Source: Anniella stebbinsi (taxonomy: Eukaryota; Chordata; Lepidosauria; Squamata; Anniellidae). From it: DNA of 64,000 bases. Under the pieces are notes generated by a model, which did not search any database, was not told the DNA's origin, and saw only the letters and a list, made by a program, of their open reading frames with translations. The stretch covers positions 401,797,154-401,861,153 of the forward strand of contig JARDYH010000001.1 in assembly GCA_029215795.1 (NCBI GenBank), given 5' to 3'. Below are positions 1 through 10,483 of this stretch, piece after piece (positions within the stretch are counted from its first letter, which is position 1; each line of letters opens with the position of its first letter). A program made the translations under genes and the position numbers.

Positions 1-1269
1 ACCCTAAGTGCTTCTCCCATCCAGTGTTCTCTCTACATGCTTCAAAGTTGGGCTCCTCCATTCAGCACCTCAGCAGGGAGGGCTTTGGTGCACAGGGGCT
101 TTCCCTGGTTGGCGAAAGAACATGCACACTCAAGCTGGAAGCAAAGGGGATTGTTTCCAGCTAGGGAAAGCCCTGGAAGAGGGAAGCCACGTTAGCTCTG
201 TCCCGTTCACTCAGTCCCCTCTGTTGGAAAGTGATGGAGGAGGAAAGGGGATGGAGCCAGTTCGTCTTCTCCTAATCTGCGTGCTTCCCAATAGGGGAAG
301 ACGTGGGGCAGGTGAAGCTTCCCCACCTGAGGCTGGGTGGAGGGGGCCTTCTCTGTGTGCAGGATAGCTGGTGAGCAGCAAACCTGGCTCCCCATCTGAA
401 GTACAATGTGGAGGAGGTCCAATCAGTTCTTTGGCTGGGGTCCAGAAGATATTTGTGGGTGTGGTCGTACCCCCTGATGTCCTAAGGCTCATGGAGGGCT
501 AAATGGGGGCTAATCCAGCCCCCACCCAATTCCTGTCCCCCACCTCTGTTGTGAAGCAGAGGGGGTCAACTGCGGGAAGTCTGGGGCCCATTTTGCCCAA
601 TGGACCCCATCCCCCATGGGCCCCACTCCACAGGGCACCACACAATCCATGACTGTGCCCCCCACACACAAAAAGGGAAAATTATGGCCAGTTTGCACAA
701 GAATTCAGCCACAAACCACCCTGTGCTGCTGACTATGAAAAGGGTTAAATTTAGCCTGTTTCCAAGCAAATGTTAACCCTTTTGATACCAGTTTTAGTTT
801 TTTTTTTTTTTTTTAAATCGGGTCATGATGGCCACATGCACCCCATGTGCTGGATGTTACCAACCCCTGCTCTAGAGGCTCATGCCCACTCTCTATGTCG
901 TGTTGCAATGGAGCAACAGTTTTTTCAAGAACGGATCTTCTCCATGGCTTTCCAAAGGCTCCCCATTTGTTGTCCGCCTGTACAGAATAGCTTAATAAGT
1001 GTCCTTAACCCCATTTGTTTTAAAAGCCTGATGGTGAAATGTGGGGGCTTGGAAGGTGATAGATCGGAAGCTTTTGTTCAGGGAGACAATAAATCCACCT
1101 GGCTGTTCAGATCATTCTTTTTTTTTTTCCTTGCAGGAGGAGATGGCTCTGTAGTCTCCAGCCCTGTCATGTGAGCAGAGGCTATTTTTCAATTTCTATT
1201 ACCCCCCTTCCCCCCAAAAAACCCAACACTCCAAAATATCCAGGCATGAGCTGAGCTGTGGCTGATTTG

Positions 1270-1455
1270 CCTACGGAGGATTTTGAGAAAATCCTACAGA
1301 GGATTTTGAGCCCAGTCGCCAGTAATTATCGTAAGAGACAATCATCTTGTTAGCAGTATTTCTGCAGACATCTCTTATCAACCCCCTGAAGAAGGCCTTA
1401 AAAAACAACACAGGCCGAAACATGATAGGCTTTGAAATAAAGTATTTTAGCATCC
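1270..1455 (+). mobile_element. Retroelement 3'-end-like fragment
   Basis: It contains CCCTGAAGAAGGCC followed within 25 bp by GGCCGAAACATG, then AATAAAG and TATTTTAG. The pairing CTGAAGAAGGC...GCCGAAAC is typical of tails of LINE or Penelope-like retroelements in vertebrates. The family is not identifiable by eye and the edges are approximate. Confidence 0.4.
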
Positions 1456-1624
1456 TGAGAACCTGCTTCTCCCCCTTTTTTCGGTCCTGATTTGGATGCT
1501 TTCCTCCTTTTGGTTTTTCGCCACTCCTAGGAGTAGGCGTAATGGATCTGTGGCCCTTTTCCCCACCTGTGAGATCCAGAGGGGAATGGTTTTAGACCAC
1601 CCTCTACCTCCTCCTCCTCCTAGG

Positions 1625-1935
1625 GATGTGAGAGCTAGGGATGCTGGAGTTTGCTCAACTCTGCTTCATAGCTTGGCTCACTTCACTCCCATTCTTGTTT
1701 ACAACCTGGTTTCTTTTTCACTTGAATGGGAAAAGTGTGCATTTCCGTGTGCATTTTTCAAAAGCGCATTCCCCCCATTTACTAAAGTGTAAAAAATATC
1801 CTGTTTATCAAAAATTTTAAATTACACATTTTCAAAATACACACATTTTCCAAATGTAATCGCAAGTTCGAGAATTTGCAAACTCCCTCCATCCAAAACT
1901 ATGCCTGAATTTGCATTTGTGTTTGGGATGGTGAG
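1625..1935. repeat. TGCATTTTTCAAAA-rich dispersed repeat, copy 1
   Basis: A run of short, degenerate words such as GTGTGCATTTTTCAAAA, ACACATTTTCAAAA and ACACACATTTTCC, spaced at roughly 20-25 bp and ending near GAATTTGCAAACTCC. The same composition recurs at many places in this window. Its left side carries TAGGGATGT-like words, suggesting a non-autonomous DNA transposon. Confidence 0.4.
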
Positions 1936-1999
1936 GTAGACAAGGTTGAAATTCTCATACGTCTCTGCCTCCAACCCTCTCACCATATAGCACTATCTG

Positions 2000-2195
2000 G
2001 TAAGCACTCAAAGTGTCTTTCTCACTGGGTGACATTGTGCCAGTCACAGACTCTCAGCCCAACCTACCTCACAGGGTTGTTGTTGATAAAATAAAAGGGA
2101 GAGGAGGAGGATTATGTATGCTGCCTTGGGGTTCCTTAAGGGGGAAAAAAGGTGGGATATGAATACAATAAATAAATACAATAAATAAATATGGT
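2000..2195 (+). mobile_element. tRNA-derived SINE, 3' two-thirds
   Basis: GGTGAC...CCAGTCACAGACTCTCAGCCCAACC, then CTACCTCACAGGGTTGTTGTTG, GGAGGAGGATTATGTATGC, a GGGATATGAATACAATAAA tail. This is the common reptilian tRNA-SINE body. The tRNA-like head is missing or too diverged. Confidence 0.65.
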
Positions 2196-2396
2196 GGTAA
2201 TTTTGTATTTTGGGGCCATCCTTTTCATCTTTGGCCCTGCCCATTAGTGGAAAGCAGACCCTGAGGCCTTCTCCAAAATTGAATTTGGCTCTGGAGCTGA
2301 AGGAGGTTTGATGTTTCTGATTTAGAGAATTGGATTGGTGGCCTTCTGCCTGCAAAGGACGTAGGCTCCCGCTGTTCAATGGTGCCTCCATAGGCA

Positions 2397-2685
2397 TGCG
2401 CAGATCATTTCATTAGGGTGTGCACCTTAAAGGCCCTGATCGGAGCAGAGGAGGGGAAAGCGTGCTTTTTCGCCCCTCCACTGCTCCAATCAGGGCCTAA
2501 GACCCCGACTGGAGCAGTGGGGAGTGAGAAAATGCACTTTCCAGGGCCTCCGGAAAGTGCGTCGTTCCCCCAGGGATGCTAATGGTGGCTTTCCAGAGGC
2601 TTTCCCATCCTTTTAAAAGCTCCAATTCAAATGGGGGGTGGGGTGGAGGAAAGCAGAGGTCTGCCTGGGCACACCCTGTGCGCAC
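2397..2685. repeat. GC-rich fragment of a non-autonomous transposon (same type as 51526-51914)
   Basis: It repeats GGCCCTGATCGGAGCAG in inverted form (CTGCTCCAATCAGGGCC near 2478) and contains GGAAAGTGCGTC. The motif set CTCCAATCAGGGCC plus AAAGGCC is shared with 27420-27960 and 51526-51914. No intact ends are seen. Confidence 0.35.
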
Positions 2686-3534
2686 GCCTAGGGGTGCCTC
2701 CCAAAGAGGCAAGATTTTAACTGGGGTAATCTCACCTGACACTTATGTAGCTCAAACCCATGCATCTTTACTCTGATCATCTGTACTAGTTGCCAGTTAA
2801 TTTCTGGCCTCAATACAAAGTATTGCTTTTAATAGTTTCAGCCCAAGATGTCCTGGGAATCTGAAACCATTGTTGATCGTGATAGCGGGGATACATAAGG
2901 GCACGCTTGTACCACCCTGGCAAAATTAAGTCTGCTTCCCCTGTTCTTAAGAAAAACACCCCCCCCCCCCCCAAAAGACTCCAATGGAATCTTTTAAATG
3001 TTGTTTGAACTGCTGGGTCTAACAAAATGGAGGGCTCGAAACTCAATTCCAGCCAGCTTTTTTTTTTTTAACACAAATAAATCTTCAGCACGTTAGAATT
3101 TTATTCATTGTGATATATGTTTGCAGTGTTGACTTGATGCTTTGAAAGACGGAAATGACTGAAATTACAGAAGGCAGCGTCTTGTAAAATGGAACGTTAA
3201 GCAGTGAAGTGCCAGAAGCTTGAAATCTGGGGACAGGCAGACACCGATCATGGCAATAAAAGGTGTTTTATTTGAGGCTGCTGGAGGTAGCGGAGACAGG
3301 AAAGATGGAGGGAAGGCGGAGGCAGGGGGGAGATTAGCAGACCCTTTGAAGCAGTCAGTGGCATTACTGGAGCCGGTAGCTTTATCAGGATAGAACAGCC
3401 GGTTAGGGAGTGAGTTACTGGCAAGGAGCTGTTCTGGAATACTCTGCTCTCCAAGCACTCTGGAGTTGTGCTCAGTTTGTGAGGAAAAGGTGTTAATACC
3501 TGAAAAAGATATATGCTAATCTCATCGTTTTTTT

Positions 3535-4030
3535 TTTTTTTAAAAATTATCATTTGTATACTGCCCCATAGCCGAAGCTTTCTGGATGGTTTACATAAGA
3601 TTAAACCACTTAAAAACAATATACAAAAATTTAAACTGCAAAAATATGCAACATACACATACATTTAAAACCACTATAATAATTTAAAAAGCTATGGGCC
3701 TAAAAACAACAACCAGACCCTGGCTCATCAGATATTGCCAAATACCTGAGGGCAGAGGAAAGTCTTGACCTGGTGCCGAAAAGATAACAATGTTGGCGCC
3801 AGGCGGGCCTCGTCGGGGAGATCGTTCCACAGTTGGGGGGCCACCACAGAGAAGGCCCTCTCCCTTGTTGCCAACCTCTGAGCATCCCTCAGAGTAGGCA
3901 CTCGGAGGAGAAACTTAGATGTTGAACATAGTGTACGGGTAGGTTCAAGTTGGGAAAGGTGTTCCATCAGGTATTGTGGTCCCAAGCCCCTCTTGAAGGG
4001 GGTTCAGGAGGTGTGGTGCTACTGCAACAA
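3535..4030 (-). mobile_element. L2-like LINE fragment: end of ORF2 plus 3' UTR
   Basis: On the - strand a frame at 3728-3985 reads RATRERAFSVV-like text: ERAFSVVAPQLWNDLPDEAR then LAPTLLSFRHQVKTFL. This is the recognisable C-terminal end of vertebrate L2-type ORF2 proteins. The UTR follows with GAAAGCTTCGGCTATGGGGC. It is truncated 5' and a degraded copy. Confidence 0.7.
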
Positions 4031-4131
4031 AGGCTCTGCTCACACAAAATATAAAACAGGGTTTAGGACATACGTTCATGGATCATTTTGATAAGCCTCC
4101 AATCAAGTAAACTGGCCTTAAACCAGTTTTG

Positions 4132-4132
<1 letters not shown>

Positions 4133-4176
<44 letters not shown>
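4133..4176. repeat. (TA)n microsatellite
   Basis: About 22 uninterrupted TA units. Likely length-polymorphic. Confidence 0.95.
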
Positions 4177-4180
<4 letters not shown>

Positions 4181-4861
4181 TTCTTGACTTTTAGGAGCTT
4201 CTTCTGTAAAGAGAAAGAACTACTAAAAATTTCAGGAGGCAACTGCTAATTAAAAACAGCATGCTAAGCAAATAAATTCTTTATTGACGCATTAAAATCT
4301 GCTGGCAGAGGAGAAAATGGCTGCCCGGCATTTCAAATGTCAAGTCCTTCACAATTTTATGACAGAGCATCTTTTGATCTTTGGCTATGTGGCATTTTCA
4401 TTCCTTTCTAGCTTCTCCTGTTTTCTGTTTCTCTGGACTTTTTAAAAAGCTTTTCTATAATCTCTCTCCCACAACCATCACCATCCCTTTAAGCAAAGCC
4501 AAGGAATAAGGCCATCTGATCTGGTGATGAAGGTAAAGATTCAGAGAACAAATTCATGGGGCATAACAATTTTACAGACTTGATTTGGTTTCCTAATCAT
4601 TCCTTCTTCCTAGGACGGGAAATGTAGGTCTGAGGGATCTCTGATAAGGGATCTCTTAATAGAGAATTTGCAGCGTTTTAATCAGGTTATGGATGTGGGC
4701 AGATGAAAAAATGTTGGAGCAGCGGGGTCACACTGGGATCATACTTACCCCATTCTGTGCAATTTCCTCTCCAGGATTTAGCTTGGGAGAAACAAACCCC
4801 CAATTCTGTGAGTTTACAGCAGATGTTCTGCTGTGTATAGCACTGATTGTGGGATGCCTAT

Positions 4862-5392
4862 TAGGGCTGTGCACAGATCCAGATCCGGATCCCAAATCCA
4901 GAGCGGATCAGGCTGATCTGGTCCTTCCAGATCTGGATCCGAACCAGATCAGATCGGGGCCATATTGAATCTGCGATCTGGATCCGATTAGGATCCATGA
5001 TCCAGATCCGATTTGGATCTGATCACAGTACTCCTTCCCGCTCTTCCGCTCCCTCCCCCACTCTCCCTGCTCCGTGTTGTCCCCCACCGTCTTCTCTCCT
5101 CTCTGTGTGCCACCCCATTTCCCACTCACGTTAGGTGGTGATGTCACCTGCCGCAAGCTGGAAATGCGTCATTCTAGAGCGCTGCATTTGCAGGTCGCAG
5201 CGGTGACATCACCCGATGCAAGCGGGAAATGTGGTGGCACACAGCGAGGAGAGAGGACGATGGCAGGATGATGTGGAGGAGGCAGCAGGTAAGCAGGGAG
5301 AGTGGAGGGAGGGGGGGAGCGGGGAGAGCGGGAGGAACTGCTGTGACCAGATCTGGTTTGGATCGGATCGTGGGGGTCCATGCACAGCCGTA
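4862..5392. mobile_element. hAT-like MITE, GGATC-rich family, complete, 531 bp
   Basis: It starts TAGGGCTGTGCACAGATCC and ends GGTCCATGCACAGCCGTA, giving terminal inverted repeats. The 8-bp duplication ATGCCTAT flanks it at 4854-4861 and 5393-5400. Both subterminal zones are crowded with GGATC/GATCC/GATCTGG words. The interior contains paired GTGATGTCAC-type and TTCCCACTCAC/ATTTCCCGC inverted segments. It is non-autonomous, with no transposase frame. The 8-bp TSD and the TIR point to the hAT superfamily. Confidence 0.85.
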
Positions 5393-5539
5393 ATGCCTAT
5401 GATCCATCTCACTCCATCCTTGGAGCAGGATTTTTTTTTTTAATGTGCTCTATACATAAACAGTGGTAAGCAGAACTGAGAATGCTGGTGCAATCAGAAT
5501 CTTGGTGCAATGTGCATACAGACTCTACTGTATAGTTAT

Positions 5540-5990
5540 GTATGCTGATGTTGGGGGTCTAACAGGTCCAGTCTTTCTCCCCCTCCATGCACTTTGTCTA
5601 TACATAGAGTGAATGTGAGGACAGAACTGATCTCTTGCTTCAACTCTTCTTTGCAAACCAACTGCAGCTGTACACTTCCTTGCAGGCATTGACCAATGAT
5701 GGCTCCAGGTTTTTGATGGCCCTTGGCCAAGATACTGTCAATCTTGGAGTAAGTAGGAAGTGGTATCTGCTTCTCCTCTGGCCAGATCTACACCTCGTGC
5801 CATATTGACACTATCCCGTCATGGTGATGCTCTATTCCTTTTGTGTATTGATACCTCGTAGCGCACACAATGACATCTGTTGTGGTGTTTTGGATAAAAA
5901 GCTTGGAATCCAGGTCTCGGTAGGTCTCTGATGTTGGTGGGTCCCAGGCAACTGCTTCATTTTGTACTTTGGGTGAAATGGCCCTGATTC
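5540..5990 (-). pseudogene. Coding-like degenerate stretch, antisense, unidentified
   Basis: On the - strand one frame reads DPPTSETYRDLDSKLF then IQNTTTDVIVCATRYQYTKG, reaches a stop near 5790, and a nearby frame continues SILAKGHQKPGAIIGQCLQG and beyond to about 5560. The composition looks protein-like and non-repetitive over about 140 codons with one stop and possible frame change. I recognise no family. It could be an old processed pseudogene, a retroelement remnant or chance. Confidence 0.25.
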
Positions 5991-5994
5991 ACCA

Positions 5995-6240
5995 CTCACA
6001 AGAACGTAAGAAGAACCACGCTGGACCCACAGTCTATCTAGTCTAGCATTCTGTTTACACGTTGGCCAACAAGCTGACATGGGAAACTCACAAGCAGGAC
6101 ATCAGTGCAACAACATGTTCTCCAGGAATTGGTGTACATATGCATACTGCCTCTGATACTGGAAGTAGCGTACAGCCATCAGGACTAGTAGCATTGATAG
6201 CCTTATCCTCCATCCACTAACCCGGCTTCTGATGAACACA
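5995..6240 (-). mobile_element. CR1/L3-like LINE 3' end, antisense
   Basis: Carries the words shared by many copies here, in reverse: CTGTTTACACGTTGGCCAAC, GGAAACTCACAAGCAGGAC, CATCAGGACTAGTAGC, CATTGATAGCCTTATCC. The family appears again at 14611, 26325, 42030, 46080, 48268 and 58159. Confidence 0.6.
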
Positions 6241-6737
6241 ATGGTTTCCAGGGCTTCCAGTTCATGACACCTCCTTTGAGAGATCAGGCCTGGCTCTTGT
6301 GCCTAGAAAGTAATAATAAAAATAAACAAAATCCAGGTTCTGTGGAGGCCTTTAGAAGACTGGGACTAGTAGCTTTAAATTTTATCAGGGAGATAGTGCC
6401 TGTACTTTGAGATAAGTCCAGTAAATTCTGCAAGTCTCATGAGATGTTGAATGTCATGAAATACTTGCCTTTCAACATGTGTTATCAGTTAAACAGTAGC
6501 TGGCTTTCTGATCATAGCTTCATTGCTAAGAGCATTTCCCCCCTTTTTTCTTTTCTTTTTTTTTTAGCCAAAGTTGTGTACTGCTTAACTGAATACCATG
6601 GGAGTAAGGAATACAAAACTCTCTCTTCCCTTATAAAAGAGTGAACGACACATAGAACTTGTGGTATTGACAATTGGCCTTAGAATAAAACAAAATGAAT
6701 AGTTAGCAGGAATAGTTGTTATGGCACACAATTTGTG

Positions 6738-7560
6738 ATGGGGTGTGCATGGACCCCCAAAATCGGATGGGAATTGGAATTGGAACCGGAACTGGTGCAT
6801 TGGATCGGAGGCTTCCCAGCTCAGTTCGGAGCCGATTCCGATCCGAAAATTGGACGTCCAATTTTCGGATCAGATGCCATTTTAGGTGTTTTCGCCATAG
6901 GCTTACATTGGGGGAAAGAAAGCTTTCCCCCAATGCAAGCCTATGGTAGGCTGACCAGATAAAATCCAGGTCAGGGCTCATGTAACTTTAACAGTTGTAG
7001 AGAAAAGGGAATTTCAGCCAGTGTCATTTGTATGCAATGAGTTCCGTCTTCATCACAACAGTTAAAGTTGCAGGGCCCCTGCTTTCTTTTGTATATGGTC
7101 ACTCTAGTATAGTGCCTGCAACTTCAACAGTTGTGATGAAGAGGGAATTTCGCCAGGGACTAATTGCATACAAATGACACTGGTTGAAATTCTCTTTTCT
7201 CTACAACTGTTAAAGTTACATGAGCCCTGACCTGGATTTTATCTGGTCACCCTAGCCTATGGCGAAAACATGGGGGCGTGTGAGTGGGGACCTAACTCCC
7301 CCTCACTCCCTTCCTCCCTGTCCCTCCCCACCCACTTGCACTCCTTACCTGGTGGGGTGCCGGCTTCTGTCTGCTGTCGTCCGCTGTTCCAGTCTACTGA
7401 GAAACAGGCTTCGCGGCCTACTTCTCACCTGGCGCTCTACTGAGAACTAGGCCGCGAAGCCTGTTTCTCAGTAGTTTGGAGCAGCAGATGGCAGTGGATG
7501 GCAGCAGGTGCCCCGGCAGGTAAGTGGGGCCCTCCCCCTCCCCCCACTCATGCTCCGTGT
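6738..7560. mobile_element. hAT-like MITE, GGATC-rich family, interrupted by a younger MITE and truncated at the right
   Basis: The left end GGGGTGTGCATGGACC matches the family termini at 17837 and 19477. It holds a perfect 32-bp palindrome at 6840-6871 centred on GGACGTCC, then a hairpin (6895-6946) whose arms are CCATAGGC...CATTGGGGG and its near-complement. After the inserted MITE it resumes with AAAACATGGGGGCG and ends near 7560 without a right TIR. A second hairpin has perfect 27-bp arms at 7394-7420 and 7448-7474. Confidence 0.7.
6947..7254. mobile_element. hAT-like MITE, TAGGCTGACC family, complete, 308 bp, nested
   Basis: It begins TAGGCTGACCAGAT and ends ATCTGGTCACCCTA, with the 8-bp TSD GCCTATGG at 6939-6946 and 7255-7262. 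The whole element is close to a perfect inverted repeat. It holds four TTTAACAGTTG-type motifs in alternating orientation. It landed in the hairpin region of the GGATC-rich MITE, so it is the younger insertion. Confidence 0.9.
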
Positions 7561-7965
7561 CTGTGGGCTGAGCTGCTGGCTGTTCCCTCAGCTCAGGAAA
7601 CTTTCTGCACTCCTGGGCTAGGTGGTCCTGGGCACTGCTTGAACACTGACAAGCCCATACCTAGAGCCAGCAAAACCTAACCCTGCCCAGGCAAAGCCCC
7701 AGCAGGAACGGTCCTTACCATGGGAGAGAAGCATTGACTAACTTGGATAGTCAGGGTCTCCAGGGCCTGCAAACCCTATTCTCCCCATGTAGTTCTTCCA
7801 GCTTGTAGTTCTGATGGCTCACAACATTAGGCAGCTGTTCCTGGAGCCATGGCTTCCCAGTTCTACCCTTGTGAGCTCATGATAATCACATTCCCTCCCC
7901 AATGCAGTATGGTTCTGCATCTTCTGCCAGAAACACCCCAGGGCCAACGTTCAAGCTCACGTCAT

Positions 7966-8037
7966 CCAAGATTGGATGGATGGGGTTGGACTTGATGGCC
8001 TTATAGGCCCTTCCAACTCTACTATTCTATGATTGTA
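7966..8037 (+). mobile_element. CR1 LINE 3' tail
   Basis: GGTTGGACTTGATGGCCTTA, CCCTTCCAACTCTACTATTC and the terminal TTCTATGATTG are the hallmark CR1 3' end. Confidence 0.75.
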
Positions 8038-8552
8038 AGAGATATTTATTGTTGATGTTAATTGAGCGCATAATTGCTCATTTCATAGGAACAAACAGCA
8101 TTCCTAATTTGAGATCGCCAGGGGTGCCCATAAAGTCCCTGAAGGCAACACAAAAGCTGTTCATAGTTCCTTTGTCAACCGAGTGTTGGCTAAGGTGAGA
8201 ACATAAACCTCCATAAAAACCTTAATCATTAGAAGCTGCGAGTTAAGCCTTCCTTTCCAGATGTTTGTATGGTGAAGGCAATATGGCTTTTCTCTCCCAT
8301 GCAAAGTGAATCTCTTCTGCAACCAAATAGAGTGGGGTTGGTTCATCCGTCCAGCCACGTCATCATGTGGTGTTACAGAAACAAGCCTCGCCGGACTCTG
8401 GGCCACCTGTGTTCCCTTCTCATCAATAATCACATATCTGTTCTTTATCAAACAGAGAGTTCCTTCACTGCAATGATTGTCCTATAGAAAATCTGGGACT
8501 AGTGAGGGACTTTCGTAGCAACTGGCGCTAAATGCACTGTGATTTAAGGTTT

Positions 8553-8568
8553 TGTGTGTGTGTGTGTG
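8553..8568. repeat. (GT)8 microsatellite
   Basis: A short GT run about 260 bp upstream of the 436-bp exon. Confidence 0.9.
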
Positions 8569-8830
8569 ATTCAGCCAGTGTGGTTCTCTCCTTGCCACCT
8601 GCAAGGGGTCAGGAGGGTGTGTGGGGGTCAGAACTCTGACTCCCCCTTAATAGGTTGGAGCACTGTCTCTGACCTTGGAGGGGGGGAGGAATTCCCCAGA
8701 TCCTAAAGCCCTTCAGACATTAACTAGGGACCATAGGATTGTTCCCCAAATAAATAACTTGGCGCTGTGGATAAGAAACATTTTTTCTGAGTTAACGTAT
8801 TCCCTTGTTTTCTCTCCCTCCTGTCTTCAG

Positions 8831-9266
8831 AGGCAAAAATAAAAACCCCATTGGACCCGGGACGTACGGCTATGGGAAAGTGCCCTATATACTACCGCTG
8901 CAGACGGACACGGGCCAATTGCCGCAGAAGCAGCGAAGGCAGCAGAGGCAGTCAGCACGGAATGTGTCGGGTCAACAGGCTGGTGGTGCCGGGACTCCGT
9001 TTGGTCACCCAGTTAACCCTGTGCATCACCATGGAAGTTTGTATCAGGAAGATCACAGGCCTCCCCCCAGGCCTCAGGGGGCGAGTGGCTCCTTTCACCA
9101 GCAGGCTGCCCCCCATTTGCTGGCCTTCCCAGCAGCTCAAAGTTTGTTCCACGGTACGGACCTGAGCGCGCATATTCCCGTAGTCCGCCATTCGGCCCAA
9201 AGCCAGAGGTCCACAGCGATCGTGTGCACCGGAGCCTACAAGCAGTACAAACTCTGCAACACAAAT
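8831..9266 (+). CDS. THSD4: THSD4 (ADAMTSL6) internal coding exon, spacer region up to the TSP-like CNTN motif
   Basis: Internal exon, 436 bp: one base completing a split codon, then 145 codons, open throughout. It is preceded by a pyrimidine-rich tract and CAG (8828-8830) and followed by the consensus donor GTAAGT, so no start codon belongs here. The translation begins near GKNKNPIGPGTYGYGK, continues VPYILPLQTDT, then a Gln/Pro/His-rich low-complexity spacer including SLYQ and AAQSLFH, and ends STAIVCTGAYKQYKLCNTN. From memory this matches human THSD4 segments (IGPGKYGYGKAPYILPLQTDT; STAISCIGAYRQYKLCNTN) well at both ends and loosely in the spacer, as expected for a disordered linker. Known role of the family: a secreted, protease-less ADAMTS-like protein that binds fibrillin-1 and promotes microfibril assembly. 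The reading frame stays open past the donor to a stop at 9585-9587, so intron retention would add about 106 residues. Confidence 0.93.
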
Positions 9267-9272
9267 GTAAGT
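9267..9272 (+). other. THSD4: 5' splice donor of the THSD4 436-bp exon
   Basis: GTAAGT directly follows the AAT codon of the conserved CNTN motif. It is a perfect match to the extended donor consensus. The exon ends on a codon boundary (phase 0). Confidence 0.9.
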
Positions 9273-9608
9273 GATGCCTTCCCTTTTAGGAATGTCGGGA
9301 GAGAGGAGCATTTTTCCTTTTTACCAACACAAGAATTGCTTGGGTGCATGATGTCCATGAAGATGGCTCCCAGCAGTGGCCAGCCTGATGCCTTTAGCAC
9401 AGAGGTGCAGTTCATCAAGCCCAGTGGCCAAATCCTTCTCTCTCGGGGTCCCAGCCTGACCCTCGTGGTTTCCCAGATGGCCACACCCTCTTCTGCCAGC
9501 CACACCCCCTTTCTCCTAACCAGTGATCATTTCTCGACTTCTGTGCAGCTTCCCTGCTACTATAACAGATTGAAATGCCTCTCCTGAGGCTTAGCTGCTG
9601 GCAGTGAG

Positions 9609-9833
9609 TAGGTTGACCCTATGGAAAGGAAGACCGGGCTCCTGTATCTTTAACAGTTGCATAGAAAAGGGAATTTCAGCAGGTGTCATTTGTGTGCCTG
9701 CAGCACCTGGTGAAATTCCCTCTTCATCGCAACAGTTAAAACTGCAGGAATATAGTTGAAGTGACCAGATACAAAAGAGGGCAGGGCTCCTGCAGCTTTA
9801 ACTGTTGCGATGAAGAGGGAATTTCACCAGGTG
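9609..9833. mobile_element. TAGGTTGACC-type MITE, right end truncated
   Basis: The left end TAGGTTGACCCTATGGAAAG is followed by CTTTAACAGTTGCATAG, CATCGCAACAGTTAAAAC and CTTTAACTGTTGCGATG. The sequence departs from the family after TTTCACCAGGTGACC, so the right TIR and fourth repeat are missing. It lies 343 bp downstream of the THSD4 exon. Confidence 0.75.
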
Positions 9834-10483
9834 ACCCGTGAAGGCACTTCTGCATGTGGATCAGCGGGGGTGGGGGCTATGCAGATGACACGGCTATAGG
9901 GCTGTTTTTTTTATGACTCATGAGGGATGCTCACAAATGCACAGCAACACATGGGGTGTATAGGAAGTCCATCAAATATGCGATGCTGTGCACAAATATT
10001 TTTGCATTTTTTTAAAAAAATGCAGTCTCGCCGCCAAAACACACGCATAGAAAACATGTGGCAAAAATGGTGGCTGGGTCCATTCCCCCACACCTCTGAA
10101 ACTGCTGGACACGCCCCTGGCAGCTGGTTGACCGTTTGCTGAGCCAGGAACTTGCACTGAACATCAACAGCTTTGCGAAGGGGGGGGGGGGCACACCAGC
10201 CGCAGACTTCGAGATTGTAGCGAGAGAGATGGAAAAAACGTGATAAAAGCAGTCAGTGATATTCCGGAATAACTGAGAGATGGACCCGAGATCACCTCGG
10301 GAGCAGGTGAATGTCCTGTGGCCCAGAAGTGATGACTGTGATACAATCCTGAAATAAATGGCTGGGGTAGACACCCCCTCTGTCTCTCCCCACCTTTCAC
10401 TCTTCCAGCTTCTTTCCTTTAAAAATCTTAAAAGGAAATAGAGATGGTGCAACTCCATTGGTGTCATGACCCACCAACGCCCT

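Larger units (their letters stand above)
1..8830 (+). other. THSD4: THSD4 intron (3' part), repeat-rich
   Basis: No exon is recognisable here. The preceding exon, expected to carry the first thrombospondin type-1 repeat, is not in the window. Recognised contents are listed separately. Stretches 1-770, 816-1260, 2690-3530, 4180-4850, 5401-5540, 6240-6735, 7560-7960 and 8040-8550 show only scattered short ORFs, poly-T/poly-C tracts (about 797-816, 2949-2973, 3529-3541) and no feature I can support. Confidence 0.8.

Noticed and set aside
8161..8451. 96-codon antisense frame 0.4 kb upstream of the THSD4 exon, with a sense frame opposite
   Set aside because: No recognisable family, no splice context tying it to THSD4, and open frames exist on both strands. 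It could be conserved non-coding sequence, but I cannot support a gene.
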